From JAXMEQ01 sp046348225 (GTDB lineage Bacteria > Pseudomonadota > Gammaproteobacteria > Burkholderiales > Burkholderiaceae_C): a DNA stretch of 64,000 nucleotides. The notes under the pieces were generated by a model. The model was not told where the DNA came from. It did not search any database and saw only the letters and a list, made by a program, of their open reading frames with translations. Made by a program: the position numbers and the translations under genes. Each line of letters begins with the position of its first letter. Position 1 is the first letter of the stretch. Shown one piece after another: positions 1 to 8,627 of the stretch. The stretch lies in contig JAXMEQ010000004.1 of the NCBI GenBank assembly GCA_046348225.1, positions 255,026 to 319,025 of the forward strand. The letters are read 5' to 3'.

Positions 1-805
1 CACCGGCCCACGGTGTACAGCGGGTCGGTGGCCGCGTGGTGGAGGGTGACGGGCGCATACGGCAACCAGGTCGTCTTGGCTGGCGTGCTGGCATCGCCAC
101 CAAACTCATTGATCAGCCCACACCCCGGGTAAAACGAAAAAGCCTCGCGGAATGGCTTGCTGCCGCCGCTGCCTTCGTTGGTGGTGTCCATCGTGGCCAT
201 CACGGCGCTGCCGCCATTGCTCCAGCCCATCAGGGCGATTCGGTCGGCCGTCACATGGCCATTGGCGACCAGCCAGGCCCGGCCCGCCAGGGCGTCCTTG
301 GGGCGCACGGTGGCTTCATTGAGGCCGGCGCTGCCGTTGTTGCACTCATTGAAGAGGCGCCGCGACGTGAAGCTGTCCACCAGCAGGCCGGTGAAGCCCG
401 CCCTGGCCAGGTTTTGCCCCAGCGCTTGTGGATATGCGACAGTGCCTTGATGGAGGGCTGCGCTTCGGTGGACTCGACGCCGTTGGACCACACGCCCGCG
501 CAGCCGTGCATCATCACCACGGCGGCGTTGCGCTGCGGGGCGGTCGGGTCACTGAACAGGAAGCCGGTGAGTGCCTGACCATCGGCGTTGGTGAAGTGGA
601 CCTTGGTCATGGTCACGGTGCTGGCGGCAGTGGCCCCGGCGCGCAGGGGCTGGCCCGCAGCAGATGCCGGCGAGGTCAGGGCCTCGTCGTCCATGCCGCC
701 GCCACCGCAGGCGGCCAGGGCCATGGCCGCCTGGGTGGTCAGTACCGCGCGGTGCAGGCGCTTGAAGCGGCGCAGGCGGGGGTTGAAAGCAGTGGGGGTG
801 TTCAT
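1..805 (-). pseudogene. Frameshifted dienelactone-hydrolase-like lipoprotein, cut by window edge
   Basis: The start at 805 is preceded by GGAG. The N-terminus has basic residues and a lipobox (LAAC, Cys33) followed by Gly, which suggests an exported lipoprotein. The frame runs through the first strand/turn of an alpha/beta hydrolase (VVMMHGCAG). It breaks near 417-420, where a run of four G on the minus strand appears one G short. The other frame then continues to the window edge with coherent hydrolase sequence, including the nucleophile elbow GWSNGG and a late HH near the edge. Both halves look like one protein of the dienelactone hydrolase family. Either the gene is a recent pseudogene or the base is a sequencing error. 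A longer start at 859 is unlikely because a promoter overlaps it. Confidence 0.7.
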
Positions 806-842
806 CGGGAGGCTCCGGGCTGGTTTGAAGATGTCTTTACAT

Positions 843-858
843 CTCAACTCCCGTGCCA
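843..858 (-). promoter_or_regulatory. Candidate sigma-54 promoter
   Basis: On the minus strand the sequence is TGGCACGGGAGTTGAG. The -24 block TGGCACG is perfect; the -12 block is TTGA instead of TTGC. It sits 38 bases upstream of the hydrolase start at 805 and downstream of two activator-type sites, the usual sigma-54 arrangement. Confidence 0.5.
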
Positions 859-910
859 ACCAAAAAAACCAATGAAATCAACCACTTGCACGTTGCCAGC
901 GGTATCAGGC

Positions 911-930
911 TGTCGGTGTTTGCCGACACC
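911..930. promoter_or_regulatory. GlrR-type enhancer site 1 (TGTC-N10-GACA)
   Basis: TGTCGGTGTTTGCCGACA, an imperfect palindrome with the TGTC-N10-GACA form reported for the enterobacterial activator GlrR (QseF/YfhA). It lies about 55 bases upstream of the sigma-54-like promoter at 843-858. Confidence 0.55.
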
Positions 931-977
931 GCTGCGCCGGCTGGCGCCAGATTCCCTTTGAAATCAGGCACTTGCGG

Positions 978-997
978 TGTCGGCGTTCACCGACACC
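978..997. promoter_or_regulatory. GlrR-type enhancer site 2 (TGTC-N10-GACA)
   Basis: TGTCGGCGTTCACCGACA, the second copy of the site at 911-930. The starts of the two sites are 67 bases apart. It lies between the end of the GlrR-like gene and the hydrolase promoter. Confidence 0.55.
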
Positions 998-1021
998 CGC
1001 GCCCGTGAATACCGCACGTTT

Positions 1022-2368
1022 TCAGGCCTTGAAGGTCGCTGGCTCGATCTGATGGCGCCCGAGCAGGGCATAGAAGTCAGTGCGGTTGCGCTGCGCCAGC
1101 TTGGCCGCCTGCGTTACGTTGCCACCCGTCAGCTTGAGCAGCTGCGTGAGGTAGTCGCGCTCGAACTGCCGGCGTGCCTCGTCGAACGGCAGCATCTCGC
1201 CGCCCTGGTTGGACAACGCGCGTTGCACCAGCGTCAGCGGGATGATCGGCGCGGTCGACAGCACCACGCATTTTTCCACCACGTTCTGCAGCTGCCGCAC
1301 ATTGCCTGGCCAGGGCGCCGCCGCCAGCAGCTCAATGGCGCCGGGCGCGAAGCCCGCCACCGTCTTGCCGTAACGTTGCGCCAGCGTGGTCATGAAGTGC
1401 TGGGCCAGCAGCGGGATGTCTTCGCGCCGCTCCACCAGTGCCGGCAGGTGCAGGCCCACCACGTTGAGGCGGTAGAACAGGTCTTCCCGGAAGCGGCCGG
1501 CAGCCACCTCATCCTCCAGCCGGCGGTGCGAGGCCGACAGCACCCGCACGTCAACGCGCTGCGCTTTGGCCGCGCCCACGGCGCGCACCTCGCGCTCCTG
1601 CAAGACACGCAGCAGCTTGACCTGCATGGCCAGCGGCAGGTCGGCAATTTCGTCAAGAAAGATCGTGCCGCGCTGTGCGCTCACAAACAGGCCGGGGTTG
1701 TCACGCACCGCGCCGGTGAAGGCGCCCTTGACGTGGCCGAACAGCTCCGACTCGATCAGGTTCTCCGGAATCGCACCGCAGTTCACCGCCACCAGCGGCT
1801 CGCGCCCGCGCGGGCTGGCGGCGTGGATGGCGCGCGCCAGCAGCTCCTTGCCAGTGCCGCTGTCGCCGTGGATCAGCACTGACGCATCGCTTTGCGCCAG
1901 CAGCCGCGCCTCGGCCAGTACCTGCTCCATGCGCGGGCTGCGCGTGAGGATGGCCTCGCGCCAGGCTTCGCCAGGTTCGTCACCCGGCATGTCGGCGCCC
2001 AGCGCCTGCGAGGCCGCCAGCGCACGCTCCACCTCGGCCATCAGGTCACGCGCCTCAAATGGCTTGGTGATGTAGCCGAACACACCGCGCTGCAGCGCCT
2101 TGACCGCGTCCGGGATGGTGCCGTGCGCGGTGAGCATCAGCACCGGCAGCAGCGGGTGGCGCCGGTGCACGGCCGCAAACAGCTGCAGGCCATCCATGCC
2201 GCCCATGCGCAGGTCGGTGATCAGCAGCGCCGGCAGTTCATGGTCCAGCCGGGCCAGCGCGGCTTCGCCGCTGTCGGCCTCGATCACCTCGTGCCCTTCG
2301 TGGCGCAGTCGCAGCGACAGCAACCGCAGCAGCGCAGGGTCGTCGTCCACGATTAGGATGCGGGCCAT
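1022..2368 (-). CDS. glrR: Sigma-54-dependent response regulator, GlrR/QseF-like
   Basis: This is a cytoplasmic activator of sigma-54 RNA polymerase (448 aa from the start at 2368). The receiver domain covers residues 1-120, with DDD at 8-10 and phospho-acceptor Asp52. The AAA+ domain has Walker A GDSGTGKE, the sigma-54 contact loop GAFTGA and Walker B IFLDE. The C-terminal Fis-type helix-turn-helix (GGNVTQAAKLAQRNRTDFY) and the wording of the receiver closely match GlrR. An in-frame upstream extension to 2470 would overlap the kinase gene and is rejected. It follows the kinase by 8 bases, so the two form a two-component operon. Two GlrR-type sites lie just beyond its 3' end. Family assignment is firm; orthology to GlrR is likely. 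Confidence 0.9.
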   Translation of the reverse strand: MARILIVDDDPALLRLLSLRLRHEGHEVIEADSGEAALARLDHELPALLITDLRMGGMDGLQLFAAVHRRHPLLPVLMLTAHGTIPDAVKALQRGVFGYITKPFEARDLMAEVERALAASQALGADMPGDEPGEAWREAILTRSPRMEQVLAEARLLAQSDASVLIHGDSGTGKELLARAIHAASPRGREPLVAVNCGAIPENLIESELFGHVKGAFTGAVRDNPGLFVSAQRGTIFLDEIADLPLAMQVKLLRVLQEREVRAVGAAKAQRVDVRVLSASHRRLEDEVAAGRFREDLFYRLNVVGLHLPALVERREDIPLLAQHFMTTLAQRYGKTVAGFAPGAIELLAAAPWPGNVRQLQNVVEKCVVLSTAPIIPLTLVQRALSNQGGEMLPFDEARRQFERDYLTQLLKLTGGNVTQAAKLAQRNRTDFYALLGRHQIEPATFKA

Positions 2369-2376
2369 CGGCGGGC

Positions 2377-4347
2377 TCAGGCAATTGGTGCGTGCAGATG
2401 CACATGGAAGCTGGTGCCCTGGCCCGGCTCGCTTTGCACGTCGATGGTGCCGCAGTGCAGGCCCACGCACTCCTTGACGATGTGCAGGCCGATGCCGGTG
2501 CCCTGGATGTTGCCGACGTTGGTGCCGCGGTGAAAGCTCTCGAACAGCCGCGGCAGGTCGGCCGCGGGAATGCCGATGCCGCGGTCGGTCACGCGCAGGT
2601 GCAGCCTGTCCCCGTCGGCGCTGACGGCGCAGGTCACGGCAGACTCGGGCGGCGAATACTTGAGCGCATTCGACAGCAGGTTCACCAGCACATGACGCAC
2701 CAGCTGCGGGTCAATCTGGCGGGCCTCGTCCACGCCGTCGCATTCCATGGCAATGCGGGCGGCCTGCGGGTTGGCGCGGTCCATCTCGGCGGCAATCTGT
2801 ACCAGCAGCTCGGGCATGCGCTGCGGCCGCGGGTTGAAGCTGAACTTGCCCGACTCCAGCCGGCTGGTCAGCAACACCTGGTCGACCATGTCGTTCATGC
2901 GCGCCACGGCCGTCTTGATGAGGGTGAGCATTTCCTTGCGCTCGTCGGGCGGCAGCCGCTCACCATAGTCGTCCAGCAGCTCCACGGAAGACAGGATCGC
3001 CGCCAGCGGTGTGCGGAACTCGTGCGACGCCACCGCCACGAAGCGCGACTTGAGCTCCGAGAGCTCGCGCTCGCGCGCCAGGGCGGTGCGCATGTCCTGC
3101 TCCACCTGGCGGCGCATCGTCACGTCGGTCAGGAAGTTCAACGTGGCCGGCGCGCCCTGCCACTCGAACACCACGGCGCTGATCTCCAGCCACACGATGT
3201 TGCCGTCGCGGTGCACCACGCGGAACTGGTAGTGGTTCTCCACCTGCTCGCCACGCAGGCGGCGCAGGTGGTTGTTGAGCACCAGGTCGCGGTCGTCCGG
3301 ATGGATGAATTCAATGAAGGGCCGCGACTTGGCCGTTTCCTCGTCCAGCCCCGTCAGCGCCAGTGCGCGCGGGTTGGCGTACAGGATGCGCCCGGCCGCC
3401 GTGACCAGGATGCCCTCGTTGACGTTTTCCACCACGGTGCGGTACTTGGCTTCGGAATCGGCCAGCGCGCGCTCGGCCGCCTTGCGGCGTGAAATGTCGC
3501 GAATGAAAGAGCTGAAGGTGTAGTGGTCGCCGCTGCGCACCGGCCAGACCGACAGCTCGGCGTCGAATTCCTCGCCGCTGCGGCGCAGCGCCGTGGTTTC
3601 CACGCGCCGGTTGAACATCACGGCCGTGCCGTCCTTCAGGTAGCGCGCGATGCCGGCGCTGTGGTGCCGCCGGTGCGCGTGCGGGATGATCAACTCCGTC
3701 AGCGTCTTGCCCATCGCCTCCAGCCTGCTCCAGCCAAACATGCGCTCGGCGGCGTTGTTCCAGTCAACGATCAGGCTCTGCTCGTCGATCGTCACCACCG
3801 CGTCGTTGGCGGTGGCAATCAGCGCCTGCAGCCGGGTGTTGGCTTCGCTCAGGTTGCGCTCGGCGTCGGTGCGACGGCTGATCTCGGCGCGCAGGCGGGC
3901 CGTGGTGTCGAGCTGCCAGGTCACGTCGCGTGCGATGTGCGTCACCCGCAGCAACTCGCCCGCCGGGCCCCGCACGGGAAAGGCGCTTTCCCGCAGCCAG
4001 GCGGTGCGGCTTTGCAGCACCAGGTCGGCCGGCCGGGGTGGCTGGGTGACGCGGTACTCCTCGGTGTAGCCCCGCGTGCCGCCGTGGGCAAGCTGCTCGC
4101 GGGCCCGTGCCAGCCGCGCGCGGTCGTCGGCGTGGACATGGGCCATCAGGGCCTGCGGCCCGGTCGCTGGGGGCTCGGTCGCCGGAAAGCCCCAGAAGCG
4201 CTCAAACGCGGCGTTGGAGTAGGTGATGCGCCCGGTTTTCGGGTCCCAGACCCAGAGCATTTCGTCAATGCTCTCGGCCACCTGGGCCAGCCATTCCTCG
4301 CCCAACCGGGGTGGGGCGGCAGGAGGGGGCGACGGCGGCGCGTTCAT
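2377..4347 (-). CDS. Multi-PAS sensor histidine kinase
   Basis: A predicted soluble sensor kinase (about 656 aa) with no clear membrane segment. Three PAS domains occupy roughly residues 15-145, 165-290 and 300-415, joined by short helices. The dimerisation/phosphotransfer helix carries ASHEFRTPL. The HATPase_c domain has the N box (NLLSNALKYS), G1 (DRGIGIP) and G2 (GTGIGLHIV). It is transcribed just ahead of the GlrR-like regulator and is presumably its partner. E. coli GlrK is a membrane protein without these PAS domains, so the input signal must differ; PAS suggests redox, oxygen or a small ligand. The start is uncertain: ATG at 4347 or 4380, neither with a good ribosome site. Confidence 0.88.
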   Translation of the reverse strand: MNAPPSPPPAAPPRLGEEWLAQVAESIDEMLWVWDPKTGRITYSNAAFERFWGFPATEPPATGPQALMAHVHADDRARLARAREQLAHGGTRGYTEEYRVTQPPRPADLVLQSRTAWLRESAFPVRGPAGELLRVTHIARDVTWQLDTTARLRAEISRRTDAERNLSEANTRLQALIATANDAVVTIDEQSLIVDWNNAAERMFGWSRLEAMGKTLTELIIPHAHRRHHSAGIARYLKDGTAVMFNRRVETTALRRSGEEFDAELSVWPVRSGDHYTFSSFIRDISRRKAAERALADSEAKYRTVVENVNEGILVTAAGRILYANPRALALTGLDEETAKSRPFIEFIHPDDRDLVLNNHLRRLRGEQVENHYQFRVVHRDGNIVWLEISAVVFEWQGAPATLNFLTDVTMRRQVEQDMRTALARERELSELKSRFVAVASHEFRTPLAAILSSVELLDDYGERLPPDERKEMLTLIKTAVARMNDMVDQVLLTSRLESGKFSFNPRPQRMPELLVQIAAEMDRANPQAARIAMECDGVDEARQIDPQLVRHVLVNLLSNALKYSPPESAVTCAVSADGDRLHLRVTDRGIGIPAADLPRLFESFHRGTNVGNIQGTGIGLHIVKECVGLHCGTIDVQSEPGQGTSFHVHLHAPIA

Positions 4348-4415
4348 AAGTAACAAGCATACCGTCTCATGCTGCGGCACAAACTATGCCGAAACCGCAT
4401 GGAAACGACGCTCCG

Positions 4416-4433
4416 CTAGGGTTGAAACCCTAG
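4416..4433. promoter_or_regulatory. Perfect 18-bp palindromic operator candidate
   Basis: CTAGGGTTGAAACCCTAG has 8-base perfect arms around GA. It lies in the divergent gap between the sensor kinase and the small gene at 4495. A half-site AACCCTAG recurs at 5786-5793 ahead of the gene at 5846. The binding protein is unknown. Confidence 0.5.
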
Positions 4434-4494
4434 GGAAAACCCTTATTCTTGACTCATTGCAACTCTTCACCGCAATCTGGCGGTGATCCAGACC

Positions 4495-4701
4495 ATGTAT
4501 GCCTTGTTCGCCCAATTGACCCAGCTTCGCAACTGGAACCGCTGGACGCCCGCCCTGCGCGCCACGCAACCCGTCGTCGCCGGTGAGGACGGCGTCGCGT
4601 CCCAGCTCATGGAGCGCGCCGAGTCGCGTGCCGGGCTCAACCCGCGCCAGGCGCGCGAACTGCGGCGCGCCGCCAGCGCTTACCTCAGCGTCGTGCGCTG
4701 A
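4495..4701 (+). CDS. Small conserved-looking protein, unknown function
   Basis: A 68-residue basic protein rich in Arg and Ala, predicted cytoplasmic, with no membrane segment or recognised domain. It ends in an amphipathic Arg-rich helix (ARELRRAASAYLSVV). An alternative in-frame GTG start lies at 4483. The upstream region carries the palindrome at 4416-4433. I do not recognise a family; the coding call rests on composition, an isolated reading frame of normal codon usage, and the upstream regulatory-looking site. Confidence 0.55.
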   Translation: MYALFAQLTQLRNWNRWTPALRATQPVVAGEDGVASQLMERAESRAGLNPRQARELRRAASAYLSVVR

Positions 4702-4715
4702 GTGTTCGAACGCAG

Positions 4716-4774
4716 TCAAATCAGGCTGTAGCCCGCGCAGATATTGCGCAAAGCGCTACAAAATTCATAGCAAT
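4716..4774 (+). repeat. Dispersed two-hairpin repeat, copy 1
   Basis: Arm 1 is AGGCTGTAGCCCG, then a spacer containing TTGCGC, then arm 2 GCTACAAAATTCATAGC. It fills the gap between convergent genes ending at 4701 and 4776. See copies at 13002, 15039, 29655 and 37122. Confidence 0.8.
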
Positions 4775-4775
4775 C

Positions 4776-5732
4776 TCAGCGGGCAAACGCCTTGCCCGCA
4801 GCGGCGGCCACGGCCAGCCGCAGCCACGCGTGCTCGCTGCGCTGGCCCTGGCGGAGGTGCCAGAGCGAATCGACATGCACCGGCGGCAGCTCGAACGGCA
4901 GCTCGCGCACCATCAGCTCGCTGGCCATGCCGGTCACCGTCACGAAATGGCGGGGCAGTACCGTCAGCAGGTCGGAGCCCGACACCACCCGCCCGGCGGT
5001 GAAGAACTGGTTGACCGTCAGCACAATGCGCCGCGTCTGCCCGAGCGACGCCAGCGCCTCGTCCACAAAGCCGAACGGCCGCCCGGAAAAGCTCACCAGC
5101 AGGTGGTGGGCGCTGCAAAAGCGCTTGAGCGTGAACGGCCCGCTGGCCAGCGGGTGGCCCTTGCGCATCACGCAAACGTATTCGCCGTTGTACAGCCGCT
5201 GGTACTCAAAAGCGGCCTTGCCGCCGGCCTGCGCCTGGGCCGTCAGGTCGGCCAGAACGGCCGGGAAGAAGCCTACCGCCAGGTCAATGTGGCCCTCGTC
5301 CAGCAGGCGGCGCGGGTCGCGCGTGGTCAGTGGCAGCACCCGCATCGACACGCCCGGTGCGTCCTGCTCGATGATCTCCACCAGACCCGGCATCAGCTCG
5401 GCCGCGGTGGCGTCGGCCATGGCCAGGATGAAGGTGTTGCTGGCGCTGGCGGCCACAAAGTCGCCCGGCGCCAGCGAGGCCTCGATCTGCCGCAAGGCGT
5501 CGCCAATGGCTGGCCACAGCGCCAGCGCGCGGGGCGTCGGCTCCACGCCATAGCCGCTGCGGCGCACCAACTCGTCGCCCAGCGCCTCGCGCAGCCGGCG
5601 CAGCGCATTGCTCACGGCGGGCTGCGTCATGGCCAGATTGCTGGCGGCCCGCGTAAGGTTGCGCTCACTCATCACCTGGTCGAACACGCGCAGCAGGTTC
5701 AGGTCGAGGGTGCGGAAGTTGAAGTTGGTCAT
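4776..5732 (-). CDS. LysR-family transcriptional regulator
   Basis: This is a 318-residue regulator of normal LysR length. The N-terminal winged helix-turn-helix covers residues 9-66 (LTRAASNLAMTQPAVSNALRR). The effector domain resembles the NodD/LeuO/PcpR branch. It is divergent from the small membrane protein gene at 5846, and the AT-rich gap between them (5733-5845) is the likely shared control region. Its target and effector are unknown. Its 3' end abuts repeat copy 1. Confidence 0.9.
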   Translation of the reverse strand: MTNFNFRTLDLNLLRVFDQVMSERNLTRAASNLAMTQPAVSNALRRLREALGDELVRRSGYGVEPTPRALALWPAIGDALRQIEASLAPGDFVAASASNTFILAMADATAAELMPGLVEIIEQDAPGVSMRVLPLTTRDPRRLLDEGHIDLAVGFFPAVLADLTAQAQAGGKAAFEYQRLYNGEYVCVMRKGHPLASGPFTLKRFCSAHHLLVSFSGRPFGFVDEALASLGQTRRIVLTVNQFFTAGRVVSGSDLLTVLPRHFVTVTGMASELMVRELPFELPPVHVDSLWHLRQGQRSEHAWLRLAVAAAAGKAFAR

Positions 5733-5845
5733 ACGTTCTGTGAATGATAGCCATCACCAATCTAAATTTGATAAATATCAGTAGTAACCCTAGTATCTCC
5801 TCACGCCCCGGCAATCTCGCCACAAGCGTTTGAGAGGGAATGACC

Positions 5846-6283
5846 ATGAACAGCTTTGTCCATACCGAATACCCCGCCCAGCACCCGGGCGTGATGCGCG
5901 CCGAGCGCGTGGCTAGTGCCCTGCGCGGCGCGGTGAGCCGCTTTGACGGCGCCCGTGGCGCGGCCACCCTGCTGCTGGCAGCCGTGGTGTCGGCCCTGTT
6001 GGTGGTGGCCAATCAGGTGGTGGACACCTGGTCGGAAGGGCACCTGCTGATGGCCTGGATCGTGATGTGGACCATCGCCTTCACCGCGCTGGCCCTGCTG
6101 GCCGCACCGGCGCGCAACGCCGGCAGCGTGCTGCGCACCGCCCTGCGTGCCTGGGGCGAGCGCCGCAAGCAGGCCGCCGAAGACGACAAGCTCTGGGCGC
6201 TGGCCCAGACAGACGCCCGCCTGATGGCCGACATCAGCCGCGCCATGAGCAGCGACGCCGCGCGCGAAGTGCGCTATTACTGA
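5846..6283 (+). CDS. Small inner-membrane protein, unknown function
   Basis: A 145-residue protein with two predicted transmembrane helices (about residues 38-57 and 69-88) and a charged C-terminal cytoplasmic tail. I chose ATG 5846 over the in-frame ATG at 5840 because the strong site GAGAGGG is then correctly spaced. It is divergent from the LysR gene and has the half-site AACCCTAG upstream (5786-5793). It is probably co-transcribed with the small gene at 6301. No family recognised. Confidence 0.7.
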   Translation: MNSFVHTEYPAQHPGVMRAERVASALRGAVSRFDGARGAATLLLAAVVSALLVVANQVVDTWSEGHLLMAWIVMWTIAFTALALLAAPARNAGSVLRTALRAWGERRKQAAEDDKLWALAQTDARLMADISRAMSSDAAREVRYY

Positions 6284-6300
6284 GCGGCGGAGCCCGGGCG

Positions 6301-6486
6301 ATGTTTGTCTTTGCGCCGTTGGGGCTGATCGGCAACCTCCGGCGTCAGCTGGTGGCGGCACTGGATGCGTGGTCATACCGCGTGGCCATGGCCCGGGCCG
6401 CGCGGCGCCTGCGGCGGGAAGCCGCCCGCAAGGCCGCGGCCACCCCCGTCAGCACACCGCGCTGGCCGTCGAGCTGGGGCGACTGA
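6301..6486 (+). CDS. Small basic protein, unknown
   Basis: A 61-residue reading frame beginning 17 bases after the previous stop, with GGAG nine bases upstream of its ATG. The N-terminus is hydrophobic (MFVFAPLGLIGNL), followed by a strongly Arg/Ala-rich helix. It is followed immediately by a strong terminator, which supports its being the last gene of a two-gene unit. No recognisable family. Confidence 0.5.
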   Translation: MFVFAPLGLIGNLRRQLVAALDAWSYRVAMARAARRLRREAARKAAATPVSTPRWPSSWGD

Positions 6487-6500
6487 GGCGCCGAGCGCCC

Positions 6501-6536
6501 ATGAAAAAAGCCACCGCATGCGGTGGCTTTTTTCAT
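6501..6536. terminator. Bidirectional rho-independent terminator
   Basis: A perfect 36-base palindrome: a GC-rich core (GCCACCGCATGCGGTGGC) flanked by six A on one side and six T on the other. It serves both convergent units, the small genes on the plus strand and pckG on the minus strand. Confidence 0.9.
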
Positions 6537-6554
6537 GGCGGGGCCGGAAGCGCT

Positions 6555-8405
6555 TCAGGCCGCCAGGCGCTGCTCGATCTTCGCCTTGGTGGCCGTCAGC
6601 TCGGCCGGCAGGTGGTAGGCCAGTTGCTGGAACAGCTCGGCATGCAGCTCCAGCTCTTTCTGCCAGGCCGCCTTGTCGATGCTGGTCACGGTCTTGAACT
6701 GTTCGGCCGTGAAGTCCAGGCCCGTCCAGTTGAGTTCTTCATAAGCGGGGCTCACGCCGAACACATGCTCGTTGCCGCTGGCCTTGCCTTCGATGCGGTC
6801 GATCATCCACTTCAGCACGCGCATGTTTTCGCCGTAGCCGGGCCAGACGAACTTGCCGTCTTCGCCCTTGCGGAACCAGTTGGTGGTGTAGATGCGCGGC
6901 AGCGTGGCGCCCGAGGCTTCGAGCTTCTTGCCCAGGTCCAGCCAGTGCTGGAAGTAGTCGCTCATGTTGTAGCCCATGAACGGCAGCATGGCGAACGGGT
7001 CGCGGCGCACCACGCCGGCCTGTCCGGTGGCGGCAGCGGTGGTTTCCGAGCCCATGGTCGCGGCCATGTAGACGCCTTCGGTCCAGTTGCGGGCTTCCGT
7101 GACCAGCGGCACGGTGGTGGAGCGGCGGCCGCCGAAGATGAAGGCGTCAATCTTCACGCCCTTGGGGTCGTCCCAGGCGCTGTCCAGCGCCGGGTTGTTG
7201 ATGGCCGACACGGTAAAGCGCGCATTCGGGTGGGCCGCCTTGGCGCCGGTCTCCTTGGCGATGGCAGGCGTCCATTCCTTGCCCTGCCAGTCGATGGCGT
7301 GGGCGGGGGCGTCGCCCATGCCCTCCCACCACACGTCGCCGTCGTCGGTGAGCGCCACGTTGGTGAAGATCACGTTCTTGTCCAGGCTGGCCATGCAGTT
7401 CGGGTTGGTCAGCGTGTTGGTGCCGGGGGCCACGCCGAAGTAACCGGCCTCGGGGTTGATGGCGCGCAGCGTGCCGTCGGCCTGCGGCTTGATCCACGCA
7501 ATGTCGTCGCCAATGGTGGTGACTTTCCAGCCGTCAAAGCCCTTGGGCGGGATCAGCATGGCGAAGTTGGTCTTGCCGCAGGCGCTGGGGAAGGCTGCGG
7601 CCACGTGGTACTTCTTGCCCTCGGGCGAGGTCACGCCCAGGATCAGCATGTGCTCGGCCAGCCAGCCTTCGTCGCGGCCCATGGTGGAGGCAATGCGCAG
7701 CGCGAAGCACTTCTTGCCCAGCAGCGCGTTGCCGCCGTAGCCCGAGCCGTAGCTCCAGATCTCGCGCGTCTCGGGGTAGTGGACGATGTACTTGGTCTTG
7801 TTGCAGGGCCACTTCACGTCGGCCTGGCCCGGCTGCAGCGGCGCGCCCACGGTGTGCACGCAGGGCACAAACTCGCCGTCCACGCCCAGCACGTCGTACA
7901 CGGCCTTGCCCATGCGCGTCATGATCTTCATGTTGACGGCCACATAGGGGCTGTCGGACAGCTCGATGCCGATGTGCGCGATCGGCGAGCCCAGCGGGCC
8001 CATGGAAAACGGCACCACATACAGGGTGCGGCCCTTCATGCAGCCGTCAAACAGCGGCTGCAGCGTAGCGCGCATTTCGGCCGGGGCCATCCAGTTGTTG
8101 GTGGGGCCGGCGTCTTCCTTCTTTTCAGAGCAGATGTAGGTGCGGTCTTCCACGCGGGCCACGTCGGTCGGGTCCGAGCAGGCCAGGAACGAGTTGGGGC
8201 GCTTGACCGGGTCCAGCTTCCGGAAGGTGCCGGCGTCCACCAGCTGCTGGCACAGGCGGGCGTATTCCTCTTCGCTGCCGTCGCACCAGTAGATGCTGTC
8301 GGGCTTGCACAGCGCCGCCATGTCGGCCACCCAGGCGATGAGTTTCGCGTTCTTCACATACGCCGGTGCGTTGAGGTTCAAGCCCTGCATCACGGGAGAG
8401 TTCAT
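6555..8405 (-). CDS. pckG: Phosphoenolpyruvate carboxykinase (GTP)
   Basis: Converts oxaloacetate plus GTP to phosphoenolpyruvate, CO2 and GDP, the first committed step of gluconeogenesis. The protein is 616 aa, the normal length for the GTP-dependent family. The P-loop FPSACGKTNFAML, the substrate loop around WIKP and the C-terminal NWF region are all present. The start at 8405 has AGGAGC about seven bases upstream; the longer frame to 8528 has no support. The 362-base gap upstream (8406-8767) carries its promoter region and the palindrome at 8628. Confidence 0.97.
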   Translation of the reverse strand: MNSPVMQGLNLNAPAYVKNAKLIAWVADMAALCKPDSIYWCDGSEEEYARLCQQLVDAGTFRKLDPVKRPNSFLACSDPTDVARVEDRTYICSEKKEDAGPTNNWMAPAEMRATLQPLFDGCMKGRTLYVVPFSMGPLGSPIAHIGIELSDSPYVAVNMKIMTRMGKAVYDVLGVDGEFVPCVHTVGAPLQPGQADVKWPCNKTKYIVHYPETREIWSYGSGYGGNALLGKKCFALRIASTMGRDEGWLAEHMLILGVTSPEGKKYHVAAAFPSACGKTNFAMLIPPKGFDGWKVTTIGDDIAWIKPQADGTLRAINPEAGYFGVAPGTNTLTNPNCMASLDKNVIFTNVALTDDGDVWWEGMGDAPAHAIDWQGKEWTPAIAKETGAKAAHPNARFTVSAINNPALDSAWDDPKGVKIDAFIFGGRRSTTVPLVTEARNWTEGVYMAATMGSETTAAATGQAGVVRRDPFAMLPFMGYNMSDYFQHWLDLGKKLEASGATLPRIYTTNWFRKGEDGKFVWPGYGENMRVLKWMIDRIEGKASGNEHVFGVSPAYEELNWTGLDFTAEQFKTVTSIDKAAWQKELELHAELFQQLAYHLPAELTATKAKIEQRLAA

Positions 8406-8627
8406 CCAATAGCTCCTGAAGTTAAAACCTGATTTCAGAAAGCGCCTGGGGCGGGCTTGCCGCAAACACGCGCCTTTTGAAATCGGGCCTTGGGGGCAGT
8501 CGGCGGGGCGGTGTTGCGGGGTGGGCAACGGCTGGGCGTGAAGGATGGTTCACAGTCCACCGGGTCGGCTGGGATGTCAATTTTATGAAACCACCCGGTC
8601 ACCTGCCTGCCGACCAGGGCTTTCTCC

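Noticed and set aside
2392..3492. Long plus-strand reading frame (366 aa)
   Set aside because: Fully antisense to the sensor kinase; His/Gln/Arg-rich composition typical of shadow frames in GC-rich genes.
6369..8432. 687-residue plus-strand frame
   Set aside because: Antisense to pckG, low-complexity Gly/His/Val composition and no recognisable domain.
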